Both the position numbers and the translations under genes were made by a program. From positions 1 to 24,569 of the forward strand of contig JAUCBJ010004546.1 in assembly GCA_032718475.1 (NCBI GenBank): a stretch of 24,569 nucleotides of DNA. Direction: 5' to 3'. Position 1 is the stretch's first letter. Each line of letters begins with the position of its first letter. This DNA comes from Nemertoderma westbladi (Eukaryota; Xenacoelomorpha; Nemertodermatida; Nemertodermatidae). The notes beneath the pieces are model-generated. The model had not been told where the DNA came from and made no database searches. It was given only the letters and a program-made list of their open reading frames with translations. Below are positions 8,931-18,306 of this stretch, in pieces.

Positions 8931-9690
8931 ACACTTGCCCAATAGGACATTTCCCCAATAGGTCACTTGGCGAATACCGGTACTCAACTTACAGAATAAG
9001 TCACTTGCCCAATAATTTTTGAGACCATAATTTCCATTTAGGCCCTACTATTCTGCCTTTTGCTAGGCCTACTGCATCACGTAATCAGATAGTGGCGCAC
9101 ATTGAGCGAAAGTGAAAATAGTGATCCTCAGCGCATATTGACAGCAAGTGAAATAATTTATAGTTTAATGTTTTGATTAGAAAACACCGCCCCGCCACTG
9201 TAACCTGCTCCTTTCCATTACTGTTCTTAATTAAATAAAGCTAAATCTCAAAATATTGCGCCCATGTGAAGAATACCAGGATTTCACTTTTTAGTCGACT
9301 TTTTATTGGAATTTTATATATGAAGATTTGTAATTTTTTCAAATTTATCTTTATTAAGTGTTTTACAGCGCTTATTTCTGTCTTATAACCTGTACATATA
9401 CTAATTCGTTTATTGTTTTGGTTAGATTCAGCCCTTCTGTAACCTGTATTTTTGGTGAAAACCTGGTATTCTTCACATGTGGGTAACTGCAAGATGAAAT
9501 ATAACGGCAGAAAGTCTGGTATTCTTCACATGGGCCATATATTGGGCAAGTGTCCTATTCGAAAACTGGCCTATTGGGAAAGTGACCATACTAGATCTAT
9601 TTATTGTGGAAGTCACTCATAGGGAAAGTGTCTTAGGTAAATATTATTGGGCAAGTTGTCTCACTGTGGAAATGCCCCTATTGGTCCTGA
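8931..9690. mobile_element. Element A: foldback element made of ttgcccaatagg words
   Basis: The left block (8931-9022) carries acttgcccaatagg, catttccccaataggtcact and a second cacttgcccaata. The right block (9541-9690) carries the reverse complements attgggcaagtgtcctatt, cctattgggaaagtgacc, attgggcaagtt and ggaaatgcccctattgg. The word order is shuffled, so this is a degenerate inverted array, not one clean TIR. Between the blocks, cccatgtgaagaataccagg (9261-9280) is inverted at 9462-9483, and a second ggtattcttcacatggg at 9519-9535 points to a nested inverted repeat. There is no coding sequence. Ends and target duplication are not defined. Confidence 0.6.
9261..9537. repeat. Inverted repeat nested in element A (gaagaatacca arms)
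   Basis: gcccatgtgaagaatacca at 9260-9278 is matched by reverse-complement copies at 9464-9483 and at 9520-9537. The two right-hand copies form a 57-bp direct duplication of the right end. The 180-bp interior is AT-rich and non-coding. The flanks carry gcgcccatg on the left and catgggcca on the right. Confidence 0.55.
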
Positions 9691-11050
9691 CAGTTAAGTT
9701 AACCTTTATGGGTAAGCTACTGTACTGTATATTAACAGTGCAATACCCGACAACTTTCATTCTAACTAAACTTCTGTACTATTTCCACCTTTCATTTCTA
9801 AAATGTCTAGTTCCAAACTATAAACAAAATAATAACTATGCTGTAATTAATATACGTCATTTGGCAAAGAATATCACTTTATAGCTTTGCGCACCAGTGA
9901 TGTCAATTCCCGAGCGACAATGAGGGAAATAACAAAATGAGGACCTTAAAAGCTTCAAATTGCTTATCATGAACAATGGCGAATCTAATTTTATTGTTAG
10001 ATTGACCTTTTTCTGGCTCGAATATACCCCAACATCGGGATAAATATAATTAGTTTTTTCCATATGGGAAAAAGAAACCCAAAGGATTGCATTGATTTTT
10101 CCCGAGATGAAAAAAATATAAAATAATAAAATTTGTAAATGTTTTGGTGGGATTTCTTAAATTTTATTACGTGTTGAATGAAAGAGCATTGAATTATAAA
10201 AAGTTTGCTGGTTGGTACAGTAGTAGTGGGGTCGCTTAAGGTGAAAATCGTTTAATTGCCGGACAAAAAGCATGAAAATGTCACTATATATGTAAAAAAA
10301 TGTGTAGATTACTATGAACCAAAAGTACCAAAAGAATGTGTACCAAAAGAATTTACTACTTCCCTAGCAACAGGGTGACTTTTTCATAGCAACCGGGTAA
10401 AATTGGTCGTATCTGTTATTGAAACTCGTTACAAAGAAAAATTCCTATTATATAACTTGGTTAGTTTAAAAATATAAGTCGGATTACACGTTTCCATAGC
10501 AACAAGGTGACCTTTCCCTATCAACCGCTGTATATTCAATGGAATTATGATTGAAACTTGGGATAAACAACATGTATATCAATAGAATATTGTTTGTAAT
10601 GACACTGCTATGATGGTGATACACGTTTCCATAGCAACAAGGTGACCTTTCCCTAGCAACCGCTATATGTTTAATGAAATTATGATTGAAACTTGGTACA
10701 GTATAATCAACCTGTCTAGCAATATAAGATGGTTAGTAGTGACATAGCAACTGCCTGAACTTTAGTGTAATTAAGATTGAAACTGGAGATAAACACCATG
10801 TGTGTGTAGAAATATGGTTAGTAGTTATATTGGAGCTGATACCATAGTAATGCTTTCCATAGTAACAAAAGGTGATATCCATTATTGCACTTTTGGCTTT
10901 ATGAGATTAATGTGTTTATACATCAAATACACAGCCCACAAGATTGTAAATTAAAATTATTTAGTATTTATACTTATACCAATTCTTTTAATTATACGAA
11001 TCATATGTGATTGATATACAGTAAGGCTACGTCTAAGTCCCTCTAACAAT

Positions 11051-11192
11051 CTATAAAAAGTACTTCGAACAATTTTTACTATTTCGCTTGTAAGGTGCAT
11101 ATTTTTTAAGGTTTTAGATCAGTCATACTCATATGGCCTATATGAGTATGACTGATCTAAAACCTAAAAATTGTTCGAAGTACTTTTTATAG
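11051..11192. repeat. Perfect 53-bp interrupted palindrome (long hairpin)
   Basis: The inner stem 11109-11134 pairs perfectly with 11140-11165 (26 bp, 5-nt loop ggcct). The outer stem 11051-11077 pairs perfectly with 11166-11192 (27 bp). The left arm carries one 31-nt insertion (11078-11108), so the two stems are contiguous only on the right arm. There are no mismatches in 53 pairs, so it is young or conserved. It lies in the middle of element B. Its pairing length is within the size range of invertebrate pre-miRNAs, but the perfect complementarity is more like a fold-back siRNA source. Confidence 0.88.
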
Positions 11193-11257
11193 ATATATAT
11201 ATTAAATATACCCATAAAGGCACTCAAAGGTGGTCACAGGTATAAGATCAATAACAA

Positions 11258-11477
11258 GAGTAAGTGCATACTGTGCATTTAAACCCAGCCTTCCCACACT
11301 TGCAGTTTGTGCAATTGTGCTTTTTGGATGCCATTTAATGAGTTCGGGGCACATCGTTGCAGCTTCTGGCTTTGAACTCCAGACGGGATTCCATTGAGTA
11401 TTAAATACCCAACCGAAATCAGTTGGTGAAGGGAGTATCGGTTTGTCCTGTGGCTCCACTTTCAATGATAATTGCAC
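11258..11477 (-). pseudogene. Frameshifted fragment of a repetitive ORF with a Cys-rich tail
   Basis: The frame from 11477 reads KPILPSPTDFGWVFNTQWNP, then about 20 residues to PELIKW. A one-base shift near 11330 restores a cysteine-rich tail, NCTNCKCGKAGFKCTVC, ending in SCY-stop near 11258. A P-x-P-T-D-x-G-W block followed by a C-x-C-rich tail is, from memory, common at the end of repetitive ORFs in invertebrate genomes. I cannot name the family with certainty. It lies inside element B on the minus strand and was probably captured or left by an older element. Confidence 0.5.
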
Positions 11478-11595
11478 TAAATTTCAGGTAGTTGCTACTG
11501 TAGATATAGGTCACCGTGTTGCTATGGAAACGTGTAATGTTACTACAAACCATTTCTATTGTTAGACAGGTTGTTTATCCCAAGTTTCAATCATA

Positions 11596-12279
11596 CAGTA
11601 CAGGCCACCAGAAAAAGCAGATTTCACCCAATGTGATCACATGTGAACACATTTGTTCAAGTCATCTGATTGGCAGGTTATGGCGAGTTATCTAGCTAAC
11701 TTGCTGGGACCGACAAAGGCTTAGTGTGCGGTGCGCCTGTATGTCTGATATCAGGTAGATGAGAGAGTCCCCAGGGCGTAACATTGTGGACATGGGCTGT
11801 ATTGTCTACCAATACGGAGAACTACATACAAGACCACATGGAGGTTCATGGAGTGGATGGGTATATGGATGGACGAGCCTAGACCATTGAATAATTAATT
11901 TAGTGCAGGGAGATGTCGCGCCATTAGTCTGACACCGAGAGGGCACAGAGATACACCAGAAGATGCCTTAACATCACTAACTATAGGTCTGCCTACTAGA
12001 CACTATTAACCGCACACTATAAAGGTAAACAAAATCCTTATCGCATTTCCAGCTGCAGTGAGTGACAGTTCTCGGCAAACTACAGAGAGTTTCCAGATTA
12101 CTAAGCGTTTCAAAAGTATTCAATTGTATCCTTTGGCGAAAAAATTTTGGTTGTTGCCAATTCAATTATGTTCAATTATGTTCAATTGTCCCGTTCAACA
12201 ACATTACATTACACTGGTACACATTTGATAAAATGTGTTCACAATTGTACAAATCTGCGTTTTCTGGTGGCCTGTACTG
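11596..12279. mobile_element. Nested 684-bp TA-flanked TIR element inside element B
   Basis: The ends are cagtacaggccaccagaaaa at 11596-11615 and its reverse complement at 12260-12279, flanked by TA on both sides (11594-11595, 12280-12281). TIR similarity continues for about 60 bp (gcagattt, tgtgaacacattt). Deleting the element plus one TA joins caatcata to attacaataaatatac. That matches the intact sister repeats at about 10530-10560 and 10665-10690 read on the opposite strand (gtttcaatcataatt and then tatacagcgg). TA duplication and a CAGT start fit Tc1/mariner-type insertion. The interior is non-coding. Confidence 0.82.
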
Positions 12280-12779
12280 TAATTACAATAAATATACAGC
12301 GGTTGCTAGGGAAAGGTCACCTTGTTGCTATGGAAACGTGTACCGGACTTCTAATTTTAAACCAACCCAGTCATATAAACGTAATTTTTCTATATGGCGA
12401 GTTTTAATAACAGATACGACCAAAAGTATCCGTTTGCTATGAAAAAGTCATCCTGTTGCTATGGAAGTAGTCAATTCTTTTGGTATACAGGTTGAGATTA
12501 ATATACATATTTTTTCACATATATAGTCACATTTTCATGCTTTTGTCCGGCAATTAACGGTTTTGCTATCTTTTAGCCTTAAGCGACCCTGCTATAGGCC
12601 CTAATTGTAATTAATTATTAGTAATTATGCATATTTAAATTCTCTAGAACAAACTTGTAACAGGAAAACATGACATGTTAATTAATTATAAACACTGATG
12701 CCAAAGTAGCGTAGTGGCCCAAACACATTGGGGATTAATTTAACATTTAAAAATTAAATTCCAATTAAAACAGTTAAAT

Positions 12780-12970
12780 GTGGGGCGAGCGACGAAAGTA
12801 AGCGAGCTTAGCATACAGGTATGTACCACTAACTCAATCGGTGTGTCTGTTGTGGGGCGAGCCACGAAGTGAGTGAGCCTTTTAGCGTAGGGGTACCATT
12901 AATCAACCTGTGGGGCGAGCCACGAAGTGAGTGAGGAGCCTTAGCGTAGTGTTACCATTAATCAACCTGT
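12780..12970 (+). repeat. Three tandem copies of a gtggggcgagccacgaag unit
   Basis: Units start at 12780, 12852 and 12910. Each contains gtggggcgagc, then cgaagtgagtgag (agtaagcgag in copy 1), then ttagc and a taccattaatcaacctg-like end (copy 1 is diverged). An inverted single copy is at 19977-20034. No function is apparent. Confidence 0.7.
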
Positions 12971-13850
12971 CGTTCTGTCGCTTTTTTTGCAGTGTTCAAT
13001 TTTAAACGTTAATAACTCGGCCAATCTTCGATGAAATCTATCCAAACTTGGTACACATGTTGTTTGGCAAAAGTTTAGAAATTTTCCAAGTTGAATTTCC
13101 GTGTGGCCTTCGAGAAGCTAAGATAATAGCAATTAATTAGTTAATTAAGGTGATTACGGTAAAAACTGCATTTTCAACCTGCCTGTTAAAGAAAATTAAT
13201 TATTTTACAGTATAAGATTTAAATAATTATACTTAAAAATTATACAGATGTAATCCACATACCCCATTCTATTATAGTGTTTAATTAGTTCAAAGTGATT
13301 TGCTTTAATAAATGTGTCTTTAATTGATCTAAACGTAATTAAAGCGGTACAATTATTGAATACAAATTTAATCCTGCCCATTATTGGTCAACATAGTCTC
13401 TGCGGGGGTGTAGAGCTGCTAGCTGGCTGGGAGATGTTGGTGTAGCCTTACCAGAGGGGAATTGTACTGTAATAGGCAGCCAGTAGTATTGCTATAGCAA
13501 CCCAGACATAACTCCAACCATACACTGCCTGTATTTCAATTCCTATTGACTCTATACTATAAATGTTGTATTACTGTACTTACTATCTCAGGTGACAGAA
13601 AATATATTGACTGTTGTAGGCTTATATCTGAAATAGTTTATTCCGCAATATATTTGTCTGGTTTTTTTTAATTTAATTATTGCAAAGTAGTAAAATTAAT
13701 GTTCTTAATAATAATATTATTATTTTATATGTAACCTAGGAAATTATCTACATTTTTTCGCTGCAGCTTTAAGAGTGTACATTGATTTGATATTATTTCA
13801 ATACCCATATTACTACATCGGCATACGATGCGTTGGCGTTGTATCACACA
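12971..13850. other. AT-rich stretch, no gene seen
   Basis: Some moderately complex sequence (12990-13110) could be old repeat, but I recognise nothing in it. There are no open frames with protein-like composition and no RNA gene. Confidence 0.45.
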
Positions 13851-13851
13851 T

Positions 13852-13861
13852 CTCCACATAG
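13852..13861 (+). repeat. Left target-site duplication of element C (CTCCACATAG)
   Basis: Identical to 14992-15001 on the other side of element C. Confidence 0.75.
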
Positions 13862-14991
13862 GAAGCAGGACAATTCGGTCCGGACAATTCGGTCCCGGAC
13901 AATTCGGTCCCGGACAATTCGGTCCCATTAATTTTATGTTTTGGGACCGAATTGTCCGGGACCGAATTGTCCGGGACCGAATTGTCCGGATACTGACTAG
14001 GACAATTCGGTCCCAAAACATGCATATTAATGGGACCGAATTGTCCGGGACCGAATTGACCGGGACCGAATTGTCCGGGACCGAATTGTCCGGGACCGAA
14101 TTGTCCGGGACCGAATTGTCCGGGACCAAATTTAATTGGTACTGTACTATATAATGGTGAATGTTCTAGAACCTTAATATATATTATTATATGGTAGCTA
14201 GTGTTTTTTTTTGCTAGCTAGTATTTTTTTTTAAATAAAAAAAATTTACTTTTTTTTGTTAACATTATTATTTATGGTAGCTATGGTGTTTTTATGGAGC
14301 TTGTTAATTATTTACTAGCTAGTAATAGTATGTATTTAAAATGTTTAAAGCTGATTTTTTTAATATATTGCGTAAGTATACTGTATGTGTTGTTGGCTGG
14401 TTAACAAGCCTAAATTATTATCCTAGATAATAGCTGGATCTCATTCAGGGACTGTTATAATATCATCAATATTGTTGGTAATTAATATAATCAGCAACAG
14501 TTTAGGCCTAATTCTGAAATATCATTGTTTTCACAGGTATTTTTATAATTTCAAGGAAATGCTAGCTAGTAAAAAAAAACACTAGCTACACCTTAATAAA
14601 TAATATATAATAATGTTCTCGAACACTACCAATAACAAAAATAAAAAAAATACAGTATTTTCCCCTTTTAAAATTTCAAAAAATTCTAGCAAGTAAATAA
14701 CACTAGCTACCATAACAAATATCTCTACTAATGTTCTAGAATATTCACCAATATCACAAAAAGCACTAAAAAGTTGCTATCAGGAACCGGACAATTTGGT
14801 CCCGGACAATTCGGTCCCGGACAATTCGGTCCTAGGACAATTCGGTCCTAGGACAATTCGGTCCCGGACAATTCGGTCCCGGACAATTCGGTCCCATTTA
14901 TTTAGTGTTTTGGGACCGAATTGTCCGGGACCGAATTGTCCGGAACGAATTGTCCGGGACCGAATTGTCCGGGACCGAATTGTCCTACATC
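13862..14991. mobile_element. Element C: foldback transposon with 15-bp ggacaattcggtccc arrays
   Basis: The left end GAAGCAGGACAATTCGG and the reverse complement of the right end, GATGTAGGACAATTCGG, differ at two positions, and both are bordered by CTCCACATAG. Left outer cluster (13869-14130): four forward words, an 18-nt spacer, three inverted, one forward, about seven inverted. Right outer cluster (14784-14985): seven forward, a spacer, five inverted. Inner domain: 14155-14230 (ggtgaatgttctagaac, tatggtagctagtgtt) is inverted at 14690-14752. The middle is AT-rich and non-coding. From memory, sea-urchin TU and Drosophila FB foldback elements have similar arms of short tandem repeats. A 10-bp duplication fits the 8-10 bp of foldback and Mutator-like elements. 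Confidence 0.85.
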
Positions 14992-15001
14992 CTCCACATA
15001 G
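14992..15001 (+). repeat. Right target-site duplication of element C (CTCCACATAG)
   Basis: Pairs with 13852-13861. One base (c) separates a longer shared context (acat) from the 10-bp match, so 10 bp is the minimum supported length. Confidence 0.75.
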
Positions 15002-15041
15002 ATGTATCAGCAGTTACTCGCACAGTTTCGAAACTTCGCAT

Positions 15042-15354
15042 AGTTATAACTGTATAAAAATCGTCAGTCTTGGTTTAGGAAAAATATTTTAATGCAAAAC
15101 AGGACGAGCGACGAGCGCAACGAGGCATATAATGAAGACGAGTACTGTGTAGACTATATTCCTATTAACCATACCTGGCTTCGCCTATTGAATGCATCAG
15201 TAGTTATAAAGATCGTCCGTCAGTCTGTGTTTAGGAAATATGTTTAAATACAAAACAGGACGAGCACAACGACGTTTATAATAATGAAGACGAGTACTGC
15301 CTACTGCGTTGATTATATTCCTATAACCCATACTTGGCTTCGCCTATTGAAGGC
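15042..15354 (+). repeat. Tandem duplication of a unit of about 155 bp
   Basis: Unit 1 (15042-15191) and unit 2 (15192-15354) share in order tagttataa, cgtcagtct, tttaggaaa, aaaacaggacgagc, atgaagacgagtactg, tatattccta, ggcttcgcctattgaa and gcatc. Copy 2 lacks one cgacgagcg repeat. The array touches the right border of element C, so C inserted near or into this repeat. There is no coding potential. Confidence 0.7.
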
Positions 15355-15479
15355 ATCGGTAGATATATAAAGTACTGGTGGGTGGGGGTACCATATATTT
15401 CGTTTCATAGTCGGCCTCTAGTACTTGAGAACTGCTGAACCCCCTGCAAATTTGACAGACTACAGGTGTACCAAGTTTG

Positions 15480-16056
15480 GTTTAATTTCATCCGCAACAA
15501 ATTATTTGCCCACCAAATTAGATACGTTTTGCACCAAATCGATTAGTTAAAAAAAATCACTTTTCCACGAAAATGTCCCACTTTCCACCAAATTAGCTCA
15601 CTTCTACACCAAAACGTATTAATTAAATTTTCTGTTTGCCCCAATTCGTTAGTTTAAAAAAATCGATCACTTTCCACCAAAACGGCTCAATTTCCACCAA
15701 AATAGCTCACTTCTACACCAAAACGTACATATCACTTGAATTTTCAAACGACATTCTGTTTACATACTCTGTGATATGCGGTATACAATTTGGTGGTAAA
15801 ATGGTATTAGTTGGTGTAAAAGTGATATTATTTGGTGCAAATATAACTTATTTGGTGCATAACAAATACTGTATATTGGTGACAAAACATAAAAATATCA
15901 AATAATTTGGTGTTTTCTGATATTATTTGGTGCACAATGATTTATTTGGTGGTGGGTATTTTTTTGGTGTGGGAAGTGATATAATTGGGTGAATAATGTA
16001 ACCACTTTGGTGCAAAAGTGACATGTTTTGGTTAATATGAGTAAATCGTAGCTAAT
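15480..16056. mobile_element. Element D1: foldback element of accaaa and tttggtg words
   Basis: The left half (15480-15735) repeats caccaaa words such as ctttccaccaaattagctca and cttctacaccaaaacg (twice, about 110 bp apart). The right half (15780-16035) repeats the opposite strand: ttggtgtaaaagtgatatta, tttggtgcaaat, tttggtggtgggta, tttggtgcaaaagtgacatg. This is inverted word arrays, not one clean TIR. The right part, 15792-16056, recurs directly at 19622-19898. The open frame at 15636-15905 is a by-product of the repeats. Confidence 0.68.
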
Positions 16057-16078
16057 ACAATACAATACAATATTAATA

Positions 16079-16142
16079 TCAATACAATTATCAATATTAA
16101 TCTCAATACAATTATCAATATTAATCTCAATACAATATTAAG
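16079..16142 (+). repeat. AT-rich minisatellite, 24-bp unit
   Basis: Unit tcaatacaattatcaatatt plus aatc: two full copies (16079-16102, 16103-16126) and a partial third. It lies between elements D1 and F. Confidence 0.8.
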
Positions 16143-16163
16143 TATTATATACTGTACTACATA

Positions 16164-18176
16164 CAGTCGGGGTCTCACAGTGCATCTGTTCTTTGAGATT
16201 TTCTCAAAGAACTAAAAGTGTCTCAAATTTCTAAAAGTGGTCCAAGAAAATGACAAAGTGTCCTCAAAGATTTCAAAGTAGTACTGTCAGTCATTTCATA
16301 CAGTCCTGCCTGAAGCTGGCTATGGTATGGGGTATATTGACTTTGACTATAGGGTAAAATATAAGTAATAAAAACCTCTATGAAACAATAAAGATGCCTC
16401 CAAAAAATACAATAAATAAGTAATAAATAATAAGTAATAAATATTTGTTACTGAAAGTAAGAATTAAACTTACTGCAGTAATAAAAAATTTTCTTTTTCT
16501 GCAGTAACAAATAATTTGTTACTGCAGTAGAAATTTTTATTCAATTATTTATTAATATTGATTACTGCAGTATAAATTTTTATTACTGCAGTAATAAATA
16601 TTTATTACAGTACTGCAGTAATAAATATTTATTACTGCAGTAATAAATATTTGTTACTGCAGTAATTGTTATATGTTACTGCAGTAACTAATATTTAATA
16701 CAGCAGTATTTTTTGTAGGTATTTTTATTGTTATTGTTTCATAGAGGATTTTATTAATTTATATTTGGACTCTTTAGAGACGCCATAATTGCGGGCTATC
16801 GGAATGTGTTGGTATTTGTGTTATAGACAGTTTGTCTGTTGCCCTATCTATATTAATGTATAGTGCTAAAACTGTACTGTTTAAATTTGTTTAGCCCACG
16901 TGAACGCCGAATACCTTTACCAATGCATTTCAATGGTCAACCAGCCATACTTTGCCGCACTGTAAATTGTGTTATACAAAGTAAAGAATAACGATAGAGG
17001 CAGGAATAAAGATAAATGATTCAAGCGCACTAATTAGCTGTTCCCATAGATGTTTTAGGCATTGTTGGTGCGCAATGCATATGGTCAGGGCGACCGCCCA
17101 GTCTGCCAAAATCTATTATGTAATCAAATGGTATCACAAGTCAAGCAAAGCATGTGACAGTTCTTTCCGACTCTGCACCTGTTTGTTTGAAGGTCGCCGT
17201 CCGTACAGTAGGTCGCTACTCACTAGCAGTGATTGATAGTTTAAACTGGGTGCCGCTTTGCCAGAAGGCGGTACACATCAATTGAATATGAGGCAAACAT
17301 TTAAAATATGCTCAAATATAAACGCAAGCGGCAGGGGATATTTTAATATCTCTATTAAGCTAAAACAACACAAGATTGTAGCCGTTCTATCGTACTTGAA
17401 AGTCGAAAGCCTTTCTTAGTTTTTAAGAAGGAATTCTCGCGCTCTCGTCAACATAGTTATCATATTAATTAAACAGTTAAGGTAGTACGGGTTGACCTGA
17501 GGTGACTAATGAAATGAATAACAAATGTTATTACAAGCTTTCTCCCAACAGGGCTTCTTTAGGTCATTATAATGAAACTGCATATACACAGAGATGCTAC
17601 AGTGCAGTTTCTCTTATATTAATTGTTAATCTGATATTGTATTATGTTATTAAAATAATCAATCTTGTCAAGCATTAATCTTGTTTCACTAATTATGTTT
17701 CATGTATTATTTGAATGAATGTTTTTTAGAAAGACTTTAGGGTGCCGTAAATTCAATTTGTACTTGCGACCGAAAACCCATCCCGTTATGACCTCTCAGG
17801 AACCTAAATTTGATAAATTAATGGGAATATAGCTTCTATGCAACAACTGGCCAGCACACAAGTATCACTTTGTTGCCCGCATAATATTGTTCCCCGAGAA
17901 TGCCTCTGCCTCTCAGTTAACTTACCACGAGCTGTCAATCAGGAATGCCTCGGAGTTTATTTTCTCAAAGAATTAAAAGTGCCGCAAACTACCTCAAAGT
18001 GACATTTCTCAAAGAATTCAAAGTGCCTAAAAGCAGGAAATCACTTTGAGATTCCCAACTAAAAGTGTCTACAAGAATTCAAAGCGGCCGTTGGGAGTAA
18101 TGAAATGACTTTTAGACACTTTTAGAAAAACTTTGAGAAAATCTCAAAGAACAGATGCACTTTGAGACCCCGACTG
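16164..18176. mobile_element. Element F: 2-kb TA-flanked TIR element (Tc1/mariner-type ends)
   Basis: The 46-bp TIRs begin CAGTCGGGGTCTCA and read gtgcatctgttctttgaga, then ttttctcaaag, at both ends with one mismatch (16164-16209 and the complement of 18131-18176). TA flanks both sides (16162-16163, 18177-18178). Sub-terminal regions on both sides carry repeated words (ctcaaagaa, ctaaaagtgtct, ctcaaagtgacat). The CAGT start and TA duplication are typical of Tc1/mariner ends, but no transposase or D,D,D/E-like frame exists inside, so it is non-autonomous. Nested element G lies at 16366-16756. The stretch 16760-17950 is AT-rich with no gene visible. Confidence 0.8.
16366..16756. mobile_element. 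Element G: nested inverted-repeat element with a CTGCAG palindrome array
   Basis: The left arm taataaaaacctctatgaaa (16366-16410) and the right arm (16706-16756) are reverse complements, and both include cctctatgaaacaata and caaaaaata. Between them, nine copies of CTGCAG lie in about 230 bp, most within ttactgcagtaa. The best part is a 22-bp period alternating the palindromes ttactgcagtaa and ataaatatttat. No target duplication could be fixed. It sits inside element F. Confidence 0.75.
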
Positions 18177-18182
18177 TATATA

Positions 18183-18306
18183 GCGCCAAGGACAACTTTA
18201 CTAAAGGACTGGCACAGCCAGAGTCCAGGCCGGCTTGAGGGGCCATTGATTACAGTAGAACTGTAATCAACTGTAGAGTTGTAGAACTGTAGAGTTGTCC
18301 TTGTAT
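18183..18306. repeat. Small inverted repeat next to element F
   Basis: caaggacaact at about 18188-18198 is inverted at 18293-18303, with gcgc near both outer sides. Inside are a perfect 8-bp stem, GATTACAG / CTGTAATC (18248-18268), and short tandem copies of ctgtagagttgtagaa. It may be a tiny MITE. Confidence 0.45.

Larger units (their letters stand above)
10226..12592. mobile_element. Element B: 2.4-kb long-TIR element with ccatagcaacaaggtgacc words
   Basis: Ends: ggggtcgcttaagg (10228-10241) and its mirror ccttaagcgaccc (12578-12590). The match continues inward for about 200 bp with gaps: the arms share aattgccggacaaaa, gcatgaaaatgt, ccaaaagaatt, gacttttt and gtcgtatctgttatt. TA dinucleotides flank both ends (10224-10225, 12593-12594). 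Inside each arm a word of the form 'tttccatagcaacaaggtga' plus 'cctttccctagcaaccg' recurs at about 10347, 10490, 10621 and 10855, and inverted at about 11510, 12300 and 12430. The element contains a perfect palindrome, a broken ORF and a nested element, each listed separately. No transposase is seen. Confidence 0.78.

Noticed and set aside
11977-12442. Open frames of 60-126 codons in the nested element and the right arm of element B
   Set aside because: Composition follows the repeat words, there is no family resemblance, and frames overlap on both strands.
13725-15092. Open frames giving VPDNS, GPNCP or RTIRS pentapeptide repeats on both strands
   Set aside because: A 15-bp tandem unit without stops is open in several frames, so these frames are a by-product of the element C arrays. 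They lack a proper start, have no non-repetitive domain and occur on both strands.
16055-16080. caataca-type microsatellite as a telomeric or origin repeat
   Set aside because: It is short, irregular and AT-rich, grading into the 24-bp minisatellite. It has no telomere-like G-strand bias.
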